Shown in pieces: positions 11,494-22,760 of a stretch of 64,000 nt of DNA. Location of the stretch: positions 707,891 through 771,890 of the forward strand of contig JAJEKB010021216.1 of assembly GCA_022393335.1 (NCBI GenBank), given 5' to 3'. The notes below the pieces were generated by a model. It was not told where the DNA came from, made no database searches, and saw only the letters and a list, made by a program, of their open reading frames with translations. The translations under genes and the position numbers were made by a program. Numbering within the stretch: the stretch's first letter is position 1; each line of letters opens with the position of its first letter. The stretch is from Macrotrachela quadricornifera (Eukaryota > Rotifera > Eurotatoria > Philodinida > Philodinidae).

Positions 11494-14400
11494 TTATGAA
11501 GTCATATGTAAACGTCTCTGTATATTAGTTCGATAACGAGCAATAGATTTATGAAATTCTTTTCTATAAAATTTTGATGGTAATATGAATATAATAAAAG
11601 TAAGCATAGGTGGTATAAGTGAAATAAAATATCCAATAAAAAATAACCATGTATCATTAGCTGATTTCATACATTTTGATACAAAAGAAATAATTAAACG
11701 TGGTATAGCAAGAATAACTAATAGAACAGGAGCAGTAAGTAAATGTTTGTGTTGTTGAAGTTGTTCTTGTAAAATTTCCTCATAAGTTCGACGAGTTTGA
11801 ACAGTTGATTGTTGATGAGATTTCTTTGTTATAAGAATAATAGCTGAAATTAGATTGATCAAAAATGGAGCCAAAAAATGAAATATATGCATAACAGAAT
11901 TAAATATTTTAAAATTGGATGAATAAGTAACAATACACCATATTCTTTTCTCATCATCATTTTCTTCATCAATCAAGCGTCGATGAAAAGGATCATGAAT
12001 AGATGTAACAATATTAAAAATCAAAAGAATAATAATAACTATTTTAGCTGTTTGTTTACTTTTTTTCTTATTGAAATCAGTACCCTTTAATATAGTCATC
12101 GCTCGTTCAGTAGCTACACATGCAGTTAACCATTGATCCATATTAAGACATATTCGTAAAATAAAATCAAGTGAAATACATTGAATTTTTAAAACTAATC
12201 GATTTTCAATAATTGTCATTTGTGCAAGAATAAGTATTGAAAATTTTAATCCAATTAAAATCGTTATAAGTAGAGTAGTAATTGATGAAGCCAATAAATA
12301 TATTCCACAACCAACTTCAAGTACTTTTTTATTTTTAAATGTTATCATAGAAAGAATACTATTGATTAATCCAATGACAATAAAAATTATAATTAATGTT
12401 AAACTTATTTTAATAATAATTGGTTGATATGTGATATTAATATTTGGTATAATATGATAACCTAAAATAGCATCAAGTGATAAACCAAATCCAGTTGTAC
12501 TAAATTGACAATATGTTCCATAATAACATGAAGGACAAATACATATTGATTTATGTGGACAATCCGGATTATCTTGAATACATTTCCCATCATTTTGACA
12601 AATACTTTGACCTAAACAATCAAATGTCATATTATGATCAAAATTAAAACAATTAGCTAAACGTTTTTGACCAAAATTATAACATAAACAAAGATGAATA
12701 TCATCATAGAAACATTTTAAATCATGTAAAGATTTTTGACATGATAAATGATAATATTTAATACGACGAATAAGATGTAATTGAGAAAAACTTTCATTAA
12801 ATATTTCATTTATATGTTGACAACGATCAGATGAATTTATTATTTTAATAATTGATGTTGATTGATTATAAATATTTTGAACAAGAGCTAAATAATAAAT
12901 TTTATTGAGAAGTTCAATAAAAACAAGATGAAATGGTTGTGACCAATAGATTGTAATTAAATCTTTTCTAATAGAAATTGTTTTAAAAGTAGTTATTCTT
13001 TTTGGTATATTATCATTAATAACTTCTATAAAATGAATAGATATTGATTGGGATAAAATAATATCTTTTTCAAATGATAATACAAGTTTATTATCAACTT
13101 TTTCACATTGATTTCCAATAAATCCTTTTGGACAAATACATATGAAATTTTGATTAGATATCATATAATCATCAGTTGGAATACATTGACCACCATTTTG
13201 ACATGTGAAATTTTGATTAATTTGACAAGCTGTATCAATAAGACATCGAGGACCAAATTTATTAATAGGACAAATACATATAGATCGATTACTAATTGAG
13301 ATTCCAATGCATACTGAATGAGATGAGCATTTGCAAGTATGTTGAATGGTACAATATTTTCCAGACCATCCTTGATCACATTGACAAAAACTTGAATTTA
13401 ATGGATTATTTATATATCGAAGACATTTACCATGAATACATTCATAATCCGAACACGTTTGAATGTTATGATCACTTTGTGGTACATCAATTATGAATGC
13501 TAGACGATGAACAGGTAAAAATGGAAAATTAATTGGAAATATTAAACTTCCTCGATAGTTTAATGAAATTTTTTCATAAATATCAATATGTATTGAATAA
13601 TTTTTTGTAGAATCTTTTGGTCGAGTTGAATAAAGTAAATAGATATTATATTTCATTTTACAATCTTTTTCTGATAAATAAGTAAATTGTTCATATGAAT
13701 GAATTAGTCTTTCGTTACTATCATCGATAAGTGATATAATTATTGCAAATGGTGTTTGCCAAGAATCTGATAATACACGAAAATAAACACTTAAACTCAC
13801 TCGTTGATTTTGATATTGACATATATCACCATAAAAACTTGGCGGACAAAGACATGTACTTGTTGTTGAATTATTTTCATTATTTAACCGAACATGTAAA
13901 TCTAAACCACGATGACAACGAGGCTGATGCTTGCGAGATATTTTAATTATAGATGAATCTAAAATTATTCTACTTTCGATATTTTTTGTCTGATCTTCGA
14001 CTAAGTTGTGTTTTCCATTGAGTGAAAAATATATAATTGATTGTTTCTCAAAAGGTTTCACGCGATTGCATAAAAATTTCTCGATATCGAAATTATATAA
14101 CAAGTTCAACCTAGAACAAACATGATGATCTTCCAGAGATGTTCGATTTTTTTCACAGAATTGTTTATCATCTCCATAGGGACATCGCTTAACATCGTTA
14201 CATAGTAGACCAGCAGAAACACAATAATCAATCGTTTGGTTCATACAATGAAAATTATCCTCATAAAGTAATTGATACTTTTTTCGACACAATATTGGCT
14301 CATCAATACCACCAAGACAATCTTCATTACCATCATTTGCTTTCGTAATAGGTAGACACATAAATTTATTAGTATAAGGAGAAACACATATATGATGATT

Positions 14401-16188
14401 TGAAGAACAATTTAATGGTGGAGATAAATCACACCCAATTTCATCCATACCATTTAAACAATTCCACAAACCATTACAACGAGTATATATATTATTACAA
14501 TACCATTGTTCACATTCTGTTTCATCTGTTTCATTTTGTCCATCAATAATTATTGGTGCTAATTCAATAAATCCATCACATATTATTTGAAATGAAATAT
14601 GTTGTCTAATATATCGAAGCTCCATTTTGACATCAGCAGAATATTCAGGTTCAATACCTATAAGTTGTTCTGTTAAAGTAGTATTATCCATATAAATTAT
14701 ATTTTCATCATCTCCATAAGGACAATCATATATGTCGTCCATGAGATAATGTTGAGAAATACAATTGAGTGAATTAACACATTGATACATATTGGATTTA
14801 TTACACTTTATGGAAAAATCACTTAGAGTTTTATTATATTTCCAAATTTGATTGTATTCCCAAAGATCACGGTAATACGAAAATAAATAGGCTTCTTCCC
14901 AGCTCAATGGGATTTCCCAGAGAGGTAATGTATCCTTCCGATGGTAACATTTTGTATTATTGATGAATAATTTTGAAGCATTTATAAAATAATTATCATA
15001 ATAAGAATTATTATAACATACAAACGGATATATAAAATCTGTATTGTCTGAAAATTGTGAAACACTTTTTATATAGGCAAAATAAACATCATGAAATAGA
15101 ACTGGAACAGCTGGAATAAATAACATATCTGGACAACTATGTTCAATGATTTCAATACATTCATCATATATACAAAAATCCTTACAAATAGAATCCAAAA
15201 GGTTTGAATCAATCTTGCATATGAGTGCATACCAACAATCATCAGATATAGAATTATCTTTGATAGAAAACATTGCTTTTGATAATAATTGACTACGTTT
15301 GGATAAACAAGAACTTGTCAAAGGATAATTTGTACATCTTATATCTTCATATCCAAATGATGGTTCGCTTCCTACAAAGAAATTAGATTGACCAAAAAAT
15401 CTTTTATACTTTTCAGATCTATCAAGACATTCAGTTATGTTCATATTATCTTGAATAAATAATTTTGGTATACATTGTCCATTATTGCATTGGATTTCAT
15501 TATCATTACATTGATTAATTTCAAGTTGCCAGCAGTGTTCTTCATCAACATTACTATCAATACAATCAACTTGTCCATTACAAATTTCACTCCAATCTAA
15601 ACATGATGAAACGTGACCACGATTACATTGTAAATGTGTATAACAAGTTAAAGTAGTTGGATTATAATAATAGTAACGATAGGAATTCCGAATGATTTCA
15701 TATAAAGATGAATGATTTGCATAATAATAATAGAATTCATATTGACACATAGAACCAAATCTTGGTAATGTACAATTATAGAAAACTTGTTTTTCTAATG
15801 AAGATAATGATGATGATTCATTTAATGTTGATAATTGATTTAAATAGAATTGATAATTTTCAATAATATCTATTGGTGTTGACCAATGATATAATTCTTC
15901 ACTTGTGATATTTTGTTTTGCAAGTTCAGCAAAAGTAAATTTTGGAAATAAAATGTTCTTCTTAACATCAAATTTTAATGGCAATTCACTCATACAATAA
16001 GATATTATTTGACGATGAAATTTGCTTTCGTCGATAGCAGTAGTAACACGCAAACAATTATGTTGTAATGTATCATTTTCATTACTATCATTCTCATTTA
16101 ACAAATCTGTATAATAAAGATTGATTTGAGGTGTTGCAATAATCCAGTGTAAGAAAATAAAATAGAATAAATGTTTTGATTGTAACAT
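11494..16188 (-). CDS. LDLa/EGF-repeat seven-transmembrane receptor
   Basis: A single uninterrupted frame of 1564 aa. Residues 1-19 form a hydrophobic signal peptide. The ectodomain carries LDL-receptor class A-like modules (about 183-219, 226-255, 460-490, 564-587 and 655-679, with acidic C-x-D/N-G-x-x-D-C-x-D ends). Four or five EGF-like modules follow (about 758-790, 912-946, 952-982, 988-1028 and 1190-1227, for example CPPSFYGDIC and CICPKGFIGNQC), with many N-glycosylation sites. Residues 1257-1540 contain seven hydrophobic helices with a GLINSIL start and an ATERA motif where rhodopsin-like receptors have DRY. There is no GPS/GAIN cleavage motif that I can see, so it is not a standard adhesion GPCR. 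Such LDLa-EGF-7TM proteins are frequent in bdelloid genomes. The ligand is unknown. The absence of introns in so long a gene is notable beside its intron-rich neighbours. Confidence 0.8.
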   Translation of the reverse strand: MLQSKHLFYFIFLHWIIATPQINLYYTDLLNENDSNENDTLQHNCLRVTTAIDESKFHRQIISYCMSELPLKFDVKKNILFPKFTFAELAKQNITSEELYHWSTPIDIIENYQFYLNQLSTLNESSSLSSLEKQVFYNCTLPRFGSMCQYEFYYYYANHSSLYEIIRNSYRYYYYNPTTLTCYTHLQCNRGHVSSCLDWSEICNGQVDCIDSNVDEEHCWQLEINQCNDNEIQCNNGQCIPKLFIQDNMNITECLDRSEKYKRFFGQSNFFVGSEPSFGYEDIRCTNYPLTSSCLSKRSQLLSKAMFSIKDNSISDDCWYALICKIDSNLLDSICKDFCIYDECIEIIEHSCPDMLFIPAVPVLFHDVYFAYIKSVSQFSDNTDFIYPFVCYNNSYYDNYFINASKLFINNTKCYHRKDTLPLWEIPLSWEEAYLFSYYRDLWEYNQIWKYNKTLSDFSIKCNKSNMYQCVNSLNCISQHYLMDDIYDCPYGDDENIIYMDNTTLTEQLIGIEPEYSADVKMELRYIRQHISFQIICDGFIELAPIIIDGQNETDETECEQWYCNNIYTRCNGLWNCLNGMDEIGCDLSPPLNCSSNHHICVSPYTNKFMCLPITKANDGNEDCLGGIDEPILCRKKYQLLYEDNFHCMNQTIDYCVSAGLLCNDVKRCPYGDDKQFCEKNRTSLEDHHVCSRLNLLYNFDIEKFLCNRVKPFEKQSIIYFSLNGKHNLVEDQTKNIESRIILDSSIIKISRKHQPRCHRGLDLHVRLNNENNSTTSTCLCPPSFYGDICQYQNQRVSLSVYFRVLSDSWQTPFAIIISLIDDSNERLIHSYEQFTYLSEKDCKMKYNIYLLYSTRPKDSTKNYSIHIDIYEKISLNYRGSLIFPINFPFLPVHRLAFIIDVPQSDHNIQTCSDYECIHGKCLRYINNPLNSSFCQCDQGWSGKYCTIQHTCKCSSHSVCIGISISNRSICICPINKFGPRCLIDTACQINQNFTCQNGGQCIPTDDYMISNQNFICICPKGFIGNQCEKVDNKLVLSFEKDIILSQSISIHFIEVINDNIPKRITTFKTISIRKDLITIYWSQPFHLVFIELLNKIYYLALVQNIYNQSTSIIKIINSSDRCQHINEIFNESFSQLHLIRRIKYYHLSCQKSLHDLKCFYDDIHLCLCYNFGQKRLANCFNFDHNMTFDCLGQSICQNDGKCIQDNPDCPHKSICICPSCYYGTYCQFSTTGFGLSLDAILGYHIIPNINITYQPIIIKISLTLIIIFIVIGLINSILSMITFKNKKVLEVGCGIYLLASSITTLLITILIGLKFSILILAQMTIIENRLVLKIQCISLDFILRICLNMDQWLTACVATERAMTILKGTDFNKKKSKQTAKIVIIILLIFNIVTSIHDPFHRRLIDEENDDEKRIWCIVTYSSNFKIFNSVMHIFHFLAPFLINLISAIILITKKSHQQSTVQTRRTYEEILQEQLQQHKHLLTAPVLLVILAIPRLIISFVSKCMKSANDTWLFFIGYFISLIPPMLTFIIFILPSKFYRKEFHKSIARYRTNIQRRLHMTS

Positions 16189-17474
16189 TCTTTACTTTTC
16201 ATACAATAAAAAATGAATAAAATCCTAGCTATTTATACTCTTTTTTTCTGCCATAAAATTATCTAAATATTGTTTTTTTTTTGCTATAAGTTATGATAAA
16301 ATATGAAAAAACACATTTGTTCCTGTTTGCATAGTTGCTGACGCAAATTTGAACCATTATTATATATGATGAATACGTTAGTTAGCAAGATTGTTTTTTC
16401 TGAAATAGCTCTGCGTAAATTCCTGATTCTTATATAATTGATACATCTGTTACATGATTACATTAGGAAAAAAATTTTTACATATCAGATTAAAAAAAAA
16501 GAAAATATCTGACAATGAATTTTATGTAATAAAATATCATGTTTTTTAGGTATCAGAATTTATAATAGACTTAATCACAATACTTTTAATGTAGATTTAA
16601 TAAAAATATCGAGTGAATAAGTAATAAAACGAAGATGTTATTCATAGATTTCTTATTAAATGAAAAAAAAGAGAATACATGAAGAACTGATAGGTTTTTT
16701 TTATTAGAGAGAGGTATTGGACAGATATCTCTTGTATGACTATTGAAATGCTGAAGCTTGAGGACAATTTAGGAGATGAAAAACAAATTAATGTCCGAAC
16801 ACAATTAAATAATTACGTTATTGATTTTTTGTTAGTTGGCACTAACGCAATTTTATTATTCCATTAATATAAATTAAATGCAATATGAAATTCTAAGTAG
16901 AATATGTGTTTGGTATAGATAAACTATTGTTAAGACAAATTTTATTGATAGAGAGTTTTTATGAGAACAACAGATCGATAGGAATTAAAAATGAATTCGA
17001 GAATAATAATATCTATTCTTTTAACTAAGATTATATTAGAAATATCCGATTATTAAATATAAAATAATATTTATTTGATATTCATAGAAAATTAATGAGT
17101 TATTTGGATTTCTCTTTATTAGTCTCAAAATATTATCGATTTAAATTGCTGATTAATAAATATAAATTATTTATAAATATCACACATCATTCTTCTTCTT
17201 TTTTTTGTTAGACAAATTTGTTTTTCAAGATACATTATCAACTAAATAAAATCAATAGTAACTTTTTTTTTTATATACGCAGTTTTAACATGGTAAAACT
17301 CTGAAGAAATATATTTATCAACATCTGCCATATTATTTATTCGTTAGTTACATAGGCGTACGGAATAGTAAAGCGATATAAGAATTTTATTTCTATCTAT
17401 TCATAGAATCACATTTGTTCTAATTTGTTGAATACTTGAATATTTGAATTCTACTAAAAGTTTGACACTACTGC
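16189..17474 (+). other. intergenic, nothing recognised
   Basis: AT-rich spacer between two minus-strand receptor genes. It includes upstream sequence of the large receptor. No repeat or RNA was recognised. Confidence 0.45.
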
Positions 17475-18437
17475 TTATGGTATGATTTGTGGACAAATAC
17501 TTCCGTTTATTCCAGGTTGAATTTGATTGAAAAATTGAATTCTAAATGTAATCCTTATTAATCTAATAAGTTCTTTTCTATAGATTCGACCAAATAAAAT
17601 ATATAAAAAAAATGATGAACCATAAGAAGTACTTAATAATAATAGGCAGATTGTTGATATAAATGAAAAGATTGATGTTGTACGAATTGTATTAGGTAAA
17701 GCAGATATAAGATAAGTAACACTCGATGGTAAACTGAGTAATATTTGTATAACTACTTGAAAAATAATCATTCGAGCCAACTCATATTCAGTACGATTAT
17801 AACGTGAAACTGTCACTACAACTATATGTGATTGATTTCGATTCCAAATAGTCATTATACCAAATACCATCATCAGAAAAGGTGGAATTATACCATATGA
17901 AATAACTTGTATAAATATATAAATTTGACTATAAGTTGTATTAGCTTCTAAAGCACAAATAAATCCTCTTGATGATTGTAAATTAAATAAAATGAGTATA
18001 TTAATAAAGAATATTGATAAAATACATATAACAATAAATATAATCCATTTGCTTACACGGATAGAACTAAATCTACGTAGTTGAGAATTTGTTGAAGTGG
18101 TACAACATCGATCAATTGAAGCAAATACAATTAAATATGGAGATATAAATGAATTTAATGTACTCATATAATTTATTATTTGACATGATATTATTGAATA
18201 ATTTGTTAAATTAATTTGATATCCACTAGCCAATAAACGATATAGGAGAAAAAGATTTGAAAAAACTAAATTATTAATAGCAACACTTAATAAATAACGA
18301 GAACATGAATGATTATATAATGAACGTCGAGTTAATACATATATATTCAATGAATTTCCTACAACACTAATTGTTATTAACATTGGAAATATTATTCGTA
18401 TAAGTTGAACACTTATTTCCGCTAATGTAACCAACAT
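17475..18437 (-). CDS. rhodopsin-like G-protein-coupled receptor
   Basis: A single exon of 320 aa, close to the usual size of a small class A receptor. There are seven hydrophobic segments. Helix 1 has the GN motif (VVGNSLNIYVL). The intracellular loop 1 Arg-rich patch (TRRSLYNHSCSRYLL) is followed by helix 2 with NN in place of the usual L-A-x-x-D. Helix 3 ends with ASIDRCCTT in place of DRY. The helix 7 end reads SSFFLYILFGRIYRKEL, a weak match to NPxxY-F with the following basic helix 8. This order resembles the peptide-receptor-like 7TM family that is expanded in rotifers. The ligand cannot be inferred. It is transcribed in the same direction as the large receptor downstream. Confidence 0.75.
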   Translation of the reverse strand: MLVTLAEISVQLIRIIFPMLITISVVGNSLNIYVLTRRSLYNHSCSRYLLSVAINNLVFSNLFLLYRLLASGYQINLTNYSIISCQIINYMSTLNSFISPYLIVFASIDRCCTTSTNSQLRRFSSIRVSKWIIFIVICILSIFFINILILFNLQSSRGFICALEANTTYSQIYIFIQVISYGIIPPFLMMVFGIMTIWNRNQSHIVVVTVSRYNRTEYELARMIIFQVVIQILLSLPSSVTYLISALPNTIRTTSIFSFISTICLLLLSTSYGSSFFLYILFGRIYRKELIRLIRITFRIQFFNQIQPGINGSICPQIIP

Positions 18438-19091
18438 TTTCTATTTCTCTTCTGAAATTTATCTCTATGAATACACTGAGTTTCATATCTTTTTAACACA
18501 CCATGATTTAAATGACGTTATTATCAGTGTATTAATATATTTTTGTAATAATAAATACATTTTTTTAAACTTTGCCATCAGGGAATTCTTTTTTCACGAA
18601 CTTTAGCAAACGATTTCCTTTTTTCATGTGCATTTCTTTATTTATGATAGGATGCAGCAAAAATTCAATGTATTCACAGGCATGTTAAATCGGTCAATGT
18701 AGATATCAATACAATTGAAATACCATCACACATGTAATTATATAACGGAAAAAGAAAAATAATAAACTATCAATACACTTTTATAAAATAGTAATCTTAC
18801 TGCTATGCCTATGAGAAACTAATATGTTGCTTACTGTATGATCAAAGAACATTGTTGAAATTATTTATTTAATAAAATCGAAATCAGACCATTCTATGAT
18901 TAACAAACGTATATTATATCTTATAATGACGGAAAACGCACTCTATATGTAGCCACTGAAGCATATCATATTTACAGTGCATGTGTACGGATAGAATGTA
19001 AGAAGTATTAGTTAGGCGTACATATATTAAAAATAACATGCACATTCGAAAGCTATTGAAGAATAAAAACTTTGGCAACAGCAACGTTTAT
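18438..19091 (+). other. intergenic, nothing recognised
   Basis: Shared upstream region of the divergent GPCR (-) and the ART relic (+). No motif can be assigned. Confidence 0.4.
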
Positions 19092-20046
19092 ATGAACATA
19101 AAAAACATTGATGCCAATATCCAGGATGATGATAACAACAATGTGATCATAATGGGTGATCAGAGCAACAGTATTAATCATCAAATTGTGCAAGTATGTA
19201 TACATGTATACTGATCATCGCACTCGCTCGCCTTCTCATTATACATAGTAAAATATAGATATTTCAATTTTTTTTAGGCACTTAGTGGTAATTCTAATTT
19301 GACATCTGCTGGAATGGAGACTATATATGACCAACACACAACACCAACAGTAGATATTGTCAAAAATGAAAATAATATTTTACATAGAAGAAATCGTAGA
19401 CTAGTGGAAGCTTTTATTGAGGAACATATCTTTCAATTTACAGCCCCTGTCACCTTTGGACAAATCATGTGCTCCACTGGTTAATATCATTCATGATTTA
19501 CCAACTCATGTTCGAACAGCATTCGCCGAAATACCAGAAGAGCCACCTGATGGATTAACATTAGATGAGAGTGCTGCAATACGTCTGTACACGATGGAGT
19601 GGGAAGAAACACATGGAAGTCTGTATTCGATACTTAATACTAGTCTCAAAAAGTATGATCGTCAAGCACTTCATCCCTACTTCAAATATCTCAAATTACT
19701 TTTAACTGCTTTAATTAAATGACCATGTGCTCCATCGCAAACTGTTTGACGAGGAGTAACTAAAGATATGAGTCATGAATTTACACAAGAAACTCAAGTG
19801 ACATGGTAGGCATTTTCATCGTGTACGACTTCATTACCAGTATTTGAAAACAGCATGTATTTAGGTAATGTAGGCGAACGAACACTATTTTCTATTGAAG
19901 CTATTAATGGTCGAATAATACGTGCTCACTCACATTTTGATATTGACAGCAAGTATCTTCGGAAAGTTATGTATGCTTTCTGTCTTTATATATCGTTAAT
20001 CTTACTGATAGTAATCCTCATTTTCAAACTAGTTTTGGTCACCTAA
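19092..20046 (+). pseudogene. decayed arginine ADP-ribosyltransferase gene
   Basis: Exon 1 (19092-19193, Asn/Asp-rich start) joins in phase at GTATGT...TTTTAG to exon 2 starting at 19278. Near 19430-19450 the frame shifts by one. From there to 20046 a single frame matches the bdelloid ART family (DGLTLDESAAIRLYTMEW, then LKLLLTALIK, AFSSCTTSLPVFE, GERTLFSIEAINGR). Within that frame there are three stops: TGA at 19720, TGA at 19747 and TAG near 19807. The last two stand where family members usually have tryptophan. The region that should carry the catalytic E-x-E after the RAHSHF stretch is replaced by unrelated hydrophobic sequence. It is therefore non-functional as read. The otherwise undisturbed frame suggests recent inactivation. 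Confidence 0.7.
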
Positions 20047-20383
20047 ATATGTATTATCCCATTAATCGATATACAGGAAAGAATAAAACCTACGAATTTT
20101 GAATCAAGAAAATGTTTTACTCAAAATCCTGAATTTAATTATACTTAAATGTATGAAGAAATTGATTATTTAAAATTTTTTGCAAGAAAATTGACAGATG
20201 TAGAATTTCTTGCTCTTACTAGTAGTAAAAATAATACGATATAATTATTATGAGTGATAATCAAATCCAAAATATGAACACTCAATAAAAGACATATTCA
20301 ATCATTGTAGTTGGAATATGTAATTCAGAAAAAAGAAAGTTCATATTATGAAGCATATCATTATTTGATTACATTCTATTAAT
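20047..20383 (+). other. spacer, nothing recognised
   Basis: AT-rich sequence between the ART relic and the convergent F-box gene. It may hide degraded 3' parts of the ART gene. Confidence 0.35.
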
Positions 20384-21424
20384 TCAATCATCAAACAAAC
20401 CATGATTAATAAAATTAACTATTGATTGATGTGTTGGATAATTCGATGATATAAATAGATGACAAATGGAATTTTTGCCAAGAGTAATAATGTGATTTTG
20501 TACATGTGTAAAGAGTGGATGATATTGTTTGATTATATTAACTTCTGATAAGGATAAGGATTTATCAAGTATAATGTTAGCTCGAAAATAATGCAAATGA
20601 AATACATATTGAATTAACATGCGACCAAATGATTCGAAAGGAAATTCGATGTGTCTCTTTTTTCGATCAATATAAAATGTTAAATGTTTTAGGTTAGGTA
20701 ACATAGATAGTAATGATTCAATACTATTATACCACCATTCACCTACAGCAAATAAACGAATATTAAGACGTTGAAGATATATATGTTGATGATAAGTTAG
20801 ATTTGATGTTAATGGTATTTGAATATTACTACCAAGTGAAATTTGAAGATGAATTAATTGTGGACATGCATTAAGAACTCGTCTGTATGTATCCGATTTA
20901 ATATTCCATTGTATATTTGTTAGTATAGGAAATGATGCTGTAGACTGATAAGAATTATTAGAGATTTCTTCCAATTGACAAGTACGAAGATTAGGATATG
21001 ACGAAGTAAATATATGATGACACAATTGTGCACAATTATGACCAAGATGAATACTATTGATATAAAAATGTTTGAGATTAGGAATTACATGAGATTGAAT
21101 ACTATTGCATTGTTTTATTGTTGGTCGGCACAATTTTAATGAATGAATATTAGGAAAAAAAGTAAAATCTATTGGTTCATCATGTTTAACAATTAATGTA
21201 GCGATACGTCTATCAAAAAAACGAATTGCTTCTATTTCATTTTTCCAATTTCGATCGAGAACGAGATAAAGATTAATAAGTGAATTAAGAAGTAAATTAA
21301 ATCGAAAATTGAGTTTAAAAAAGCCATTATAGAGATCATTAATACATACATAATTGAATATATTCAATAATAATTCATTAGGAAGACATTCAAAAGTTGA
21401 TATTATATGAATATTGTCACTCAT
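20384..21424 (-). CDS. F-box protein with LRR-like region
   Basis: A single exon of 346 aa. An F-box lies at residues about 11-50 (FECLPNELLLNIFNYVCIND, with the L-P-x-E-L-L-x-x-I-F core). The remainder is Leu/Ile-rich, with recurring segments such as FFPNIHSLKLCRP, IPNLKHFYINS and MLPNLKHLTFYID spaced like irregular leucine-rich repeats. This architecture is that of the expanded bdelloid F-box family. The F-box would bind Skp1 in an SCF ubiquitin ligase and the C-terminal region would choose a substrate, both inferred from the family. The start at 21424 places the F-box at the usual distance from the N-terminus. A second F-box gene of the same type lies on the other side of the rvt gene. Confidence 0.75.
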   Translation of the reverse strand: MSDNIHIISTFECLPNELLLNIFNYVCINDLYNGFFKLNFRFNLLLNSLINLYLVLDRNWKNEIEAIRFFDRRIATLIVKHDEPIDFTFFPNIHSLKLCRPTIKQCNSIQSHVIPNLKHFYINSIHLGHNCAQLCHHIFTSSYPNLRTCQLEEISNNSYQSTASFPILTNIQWNIKSDTYRRVLNACPQLIHLQISLGSNIQIPLTSNLTYHQHIYLQRLNIRLFAVGEWWYNSIESLLSMLPNLKHLTFYIDRKKRHIEFPFESFGRMLIQYVFHLHYFRANIILDKSLSLSEVNIIKQYHPLFTHVQNHIITLGKNSICHLFISSNYPTHQSIVNFINHGLFDD

Positions 21425-21785
21425 GGTAGACGTTTGAATTTTAATTTAAAAATACATTAATGTTTGTACGAAAGTAAAGAATTTTTTTCTTGTTCTTTAT
21501 AACTTTACATATACGAAAATTATACGTCGCAATAACATATATTTTTCTCTATGAGTCATAACTATTTAAATTGACATGTATATTGCATCAGTATAAATCA
21601 CTGTATATGATTAATAAAATAAATAATATTACAATATTTTGCAAAAATAATTCATTATCTTTTCTTCTCATATTTCTCTCCTCTAAGATTATGTTCGAAA
21701 ACCGTTAGCAGCATTAGATAATATTATATTTTGTTGTCTATTATGAACGTATGATAGAAATATGAAATATTGTTTGATTTAATTG
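21425..21785 (+). other. spacer, nothing recognised
   Basis: AT-rich sequence upstream of the F-box gene and before the second ART relic. Confidence 0.4.
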
Positions 21786-22760
21786 ATTAATGATATCACT
21801 TTCGATGATGTGAAAAATCTTGCTTCTCAGTCTCGAACGGATTAACGTAGGTATAAAGGAGGTAATGAACGCATTGCGTGCTGATTCATAATTGAAGAAT
21901 TTCTTCAAACTTATTCCTCTGAGAAAGTCATCGAGTGGTGTATGAAGGACTCGTTTTTTTTTGAACATATCAATCAGATGCTACGCAGTAAAAATCTAAA
22001 CAATATTTTCACATATTTGGACAATCATACGCGATCCCGAACAAAGTTTAATTTATTCCCATTCCGAACTAAAACAATTGTGAAGATTTATCGTGGTCAA
22101 AAGACATCCAATAAAGAATTGGAATTATGGAAATCGAATCTTGGTACTATTTTATGCATGACATCATTTCTTTCAGCATGTATGGAGAAATCAATTGCAC
22201 AGGTATTGCAGAAACATTCGATCAAATTTTGGTACCAAAAGCGATTTTTATCTATATCTATCACAAATATGAGGAAATGTGATGTTTATCTGACCGTTGT
22301 CGATGAAACTGATCAAGTTGTTCAACAAGTAGTAGAAACATGGAAACCATCGATTTTTACAAAAGAAGAATTTTCTGCAAGCTTCACCGAACTTGCTGAT
22401 CTATACGCATGATTTATTGGCAAATAATGGAGCTTTTCTAACCTTTCAACTGGCACTTGATATCGTTCTTCATCTAGGTCTGGATAGTTTTCTCGTAAAG
22501 AAATGCTTTCTATGTGTCGAACGAAATTCAATGATGACCGTTTTGAGCTCAACTATAGATATAAACATGATACAACAAAATGGTATTCAGCTGATAATTT
22601 CCTGTATAGTCTTCTGAACACAGTTCAAACTCCTCTATTTTGTCCAAGATCTTCATAATGCCTGCAGAACATAAATATTTGTGGACGGTAAAAAACTTAT
22701 TTTGACTACGAATGAGGATGAACAATTGAATACATTGGCCGAACATTTGTAAAACGAATA
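21786..22760 (+). pseudogene. second decayed ART-like gene
   Basis: The plus strand holds fragments homologous to the ART-TPR gene at 4297-6427. A pre-domain segment (FLQTYSSEKVIEW, FFFEHINQMLRSKN) is followed by VKIYRGQKTSNKELELW with the catalytic-type Arg, and MTSFLSACMEKSIAQVL with the S-F-L-S motif. The open part runs 21942-22412. Upstream there is an in-frame TGA near 21873. Downstream the frame is lost and no E-x-E motif is found. Around 22560-22620 a second, frame-shifted pre-domain-like piece (WYSADNFLYSLLNT) suggests a partial duplication. No TPRs follow. It is probably inactive. Confidence 0.55.
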
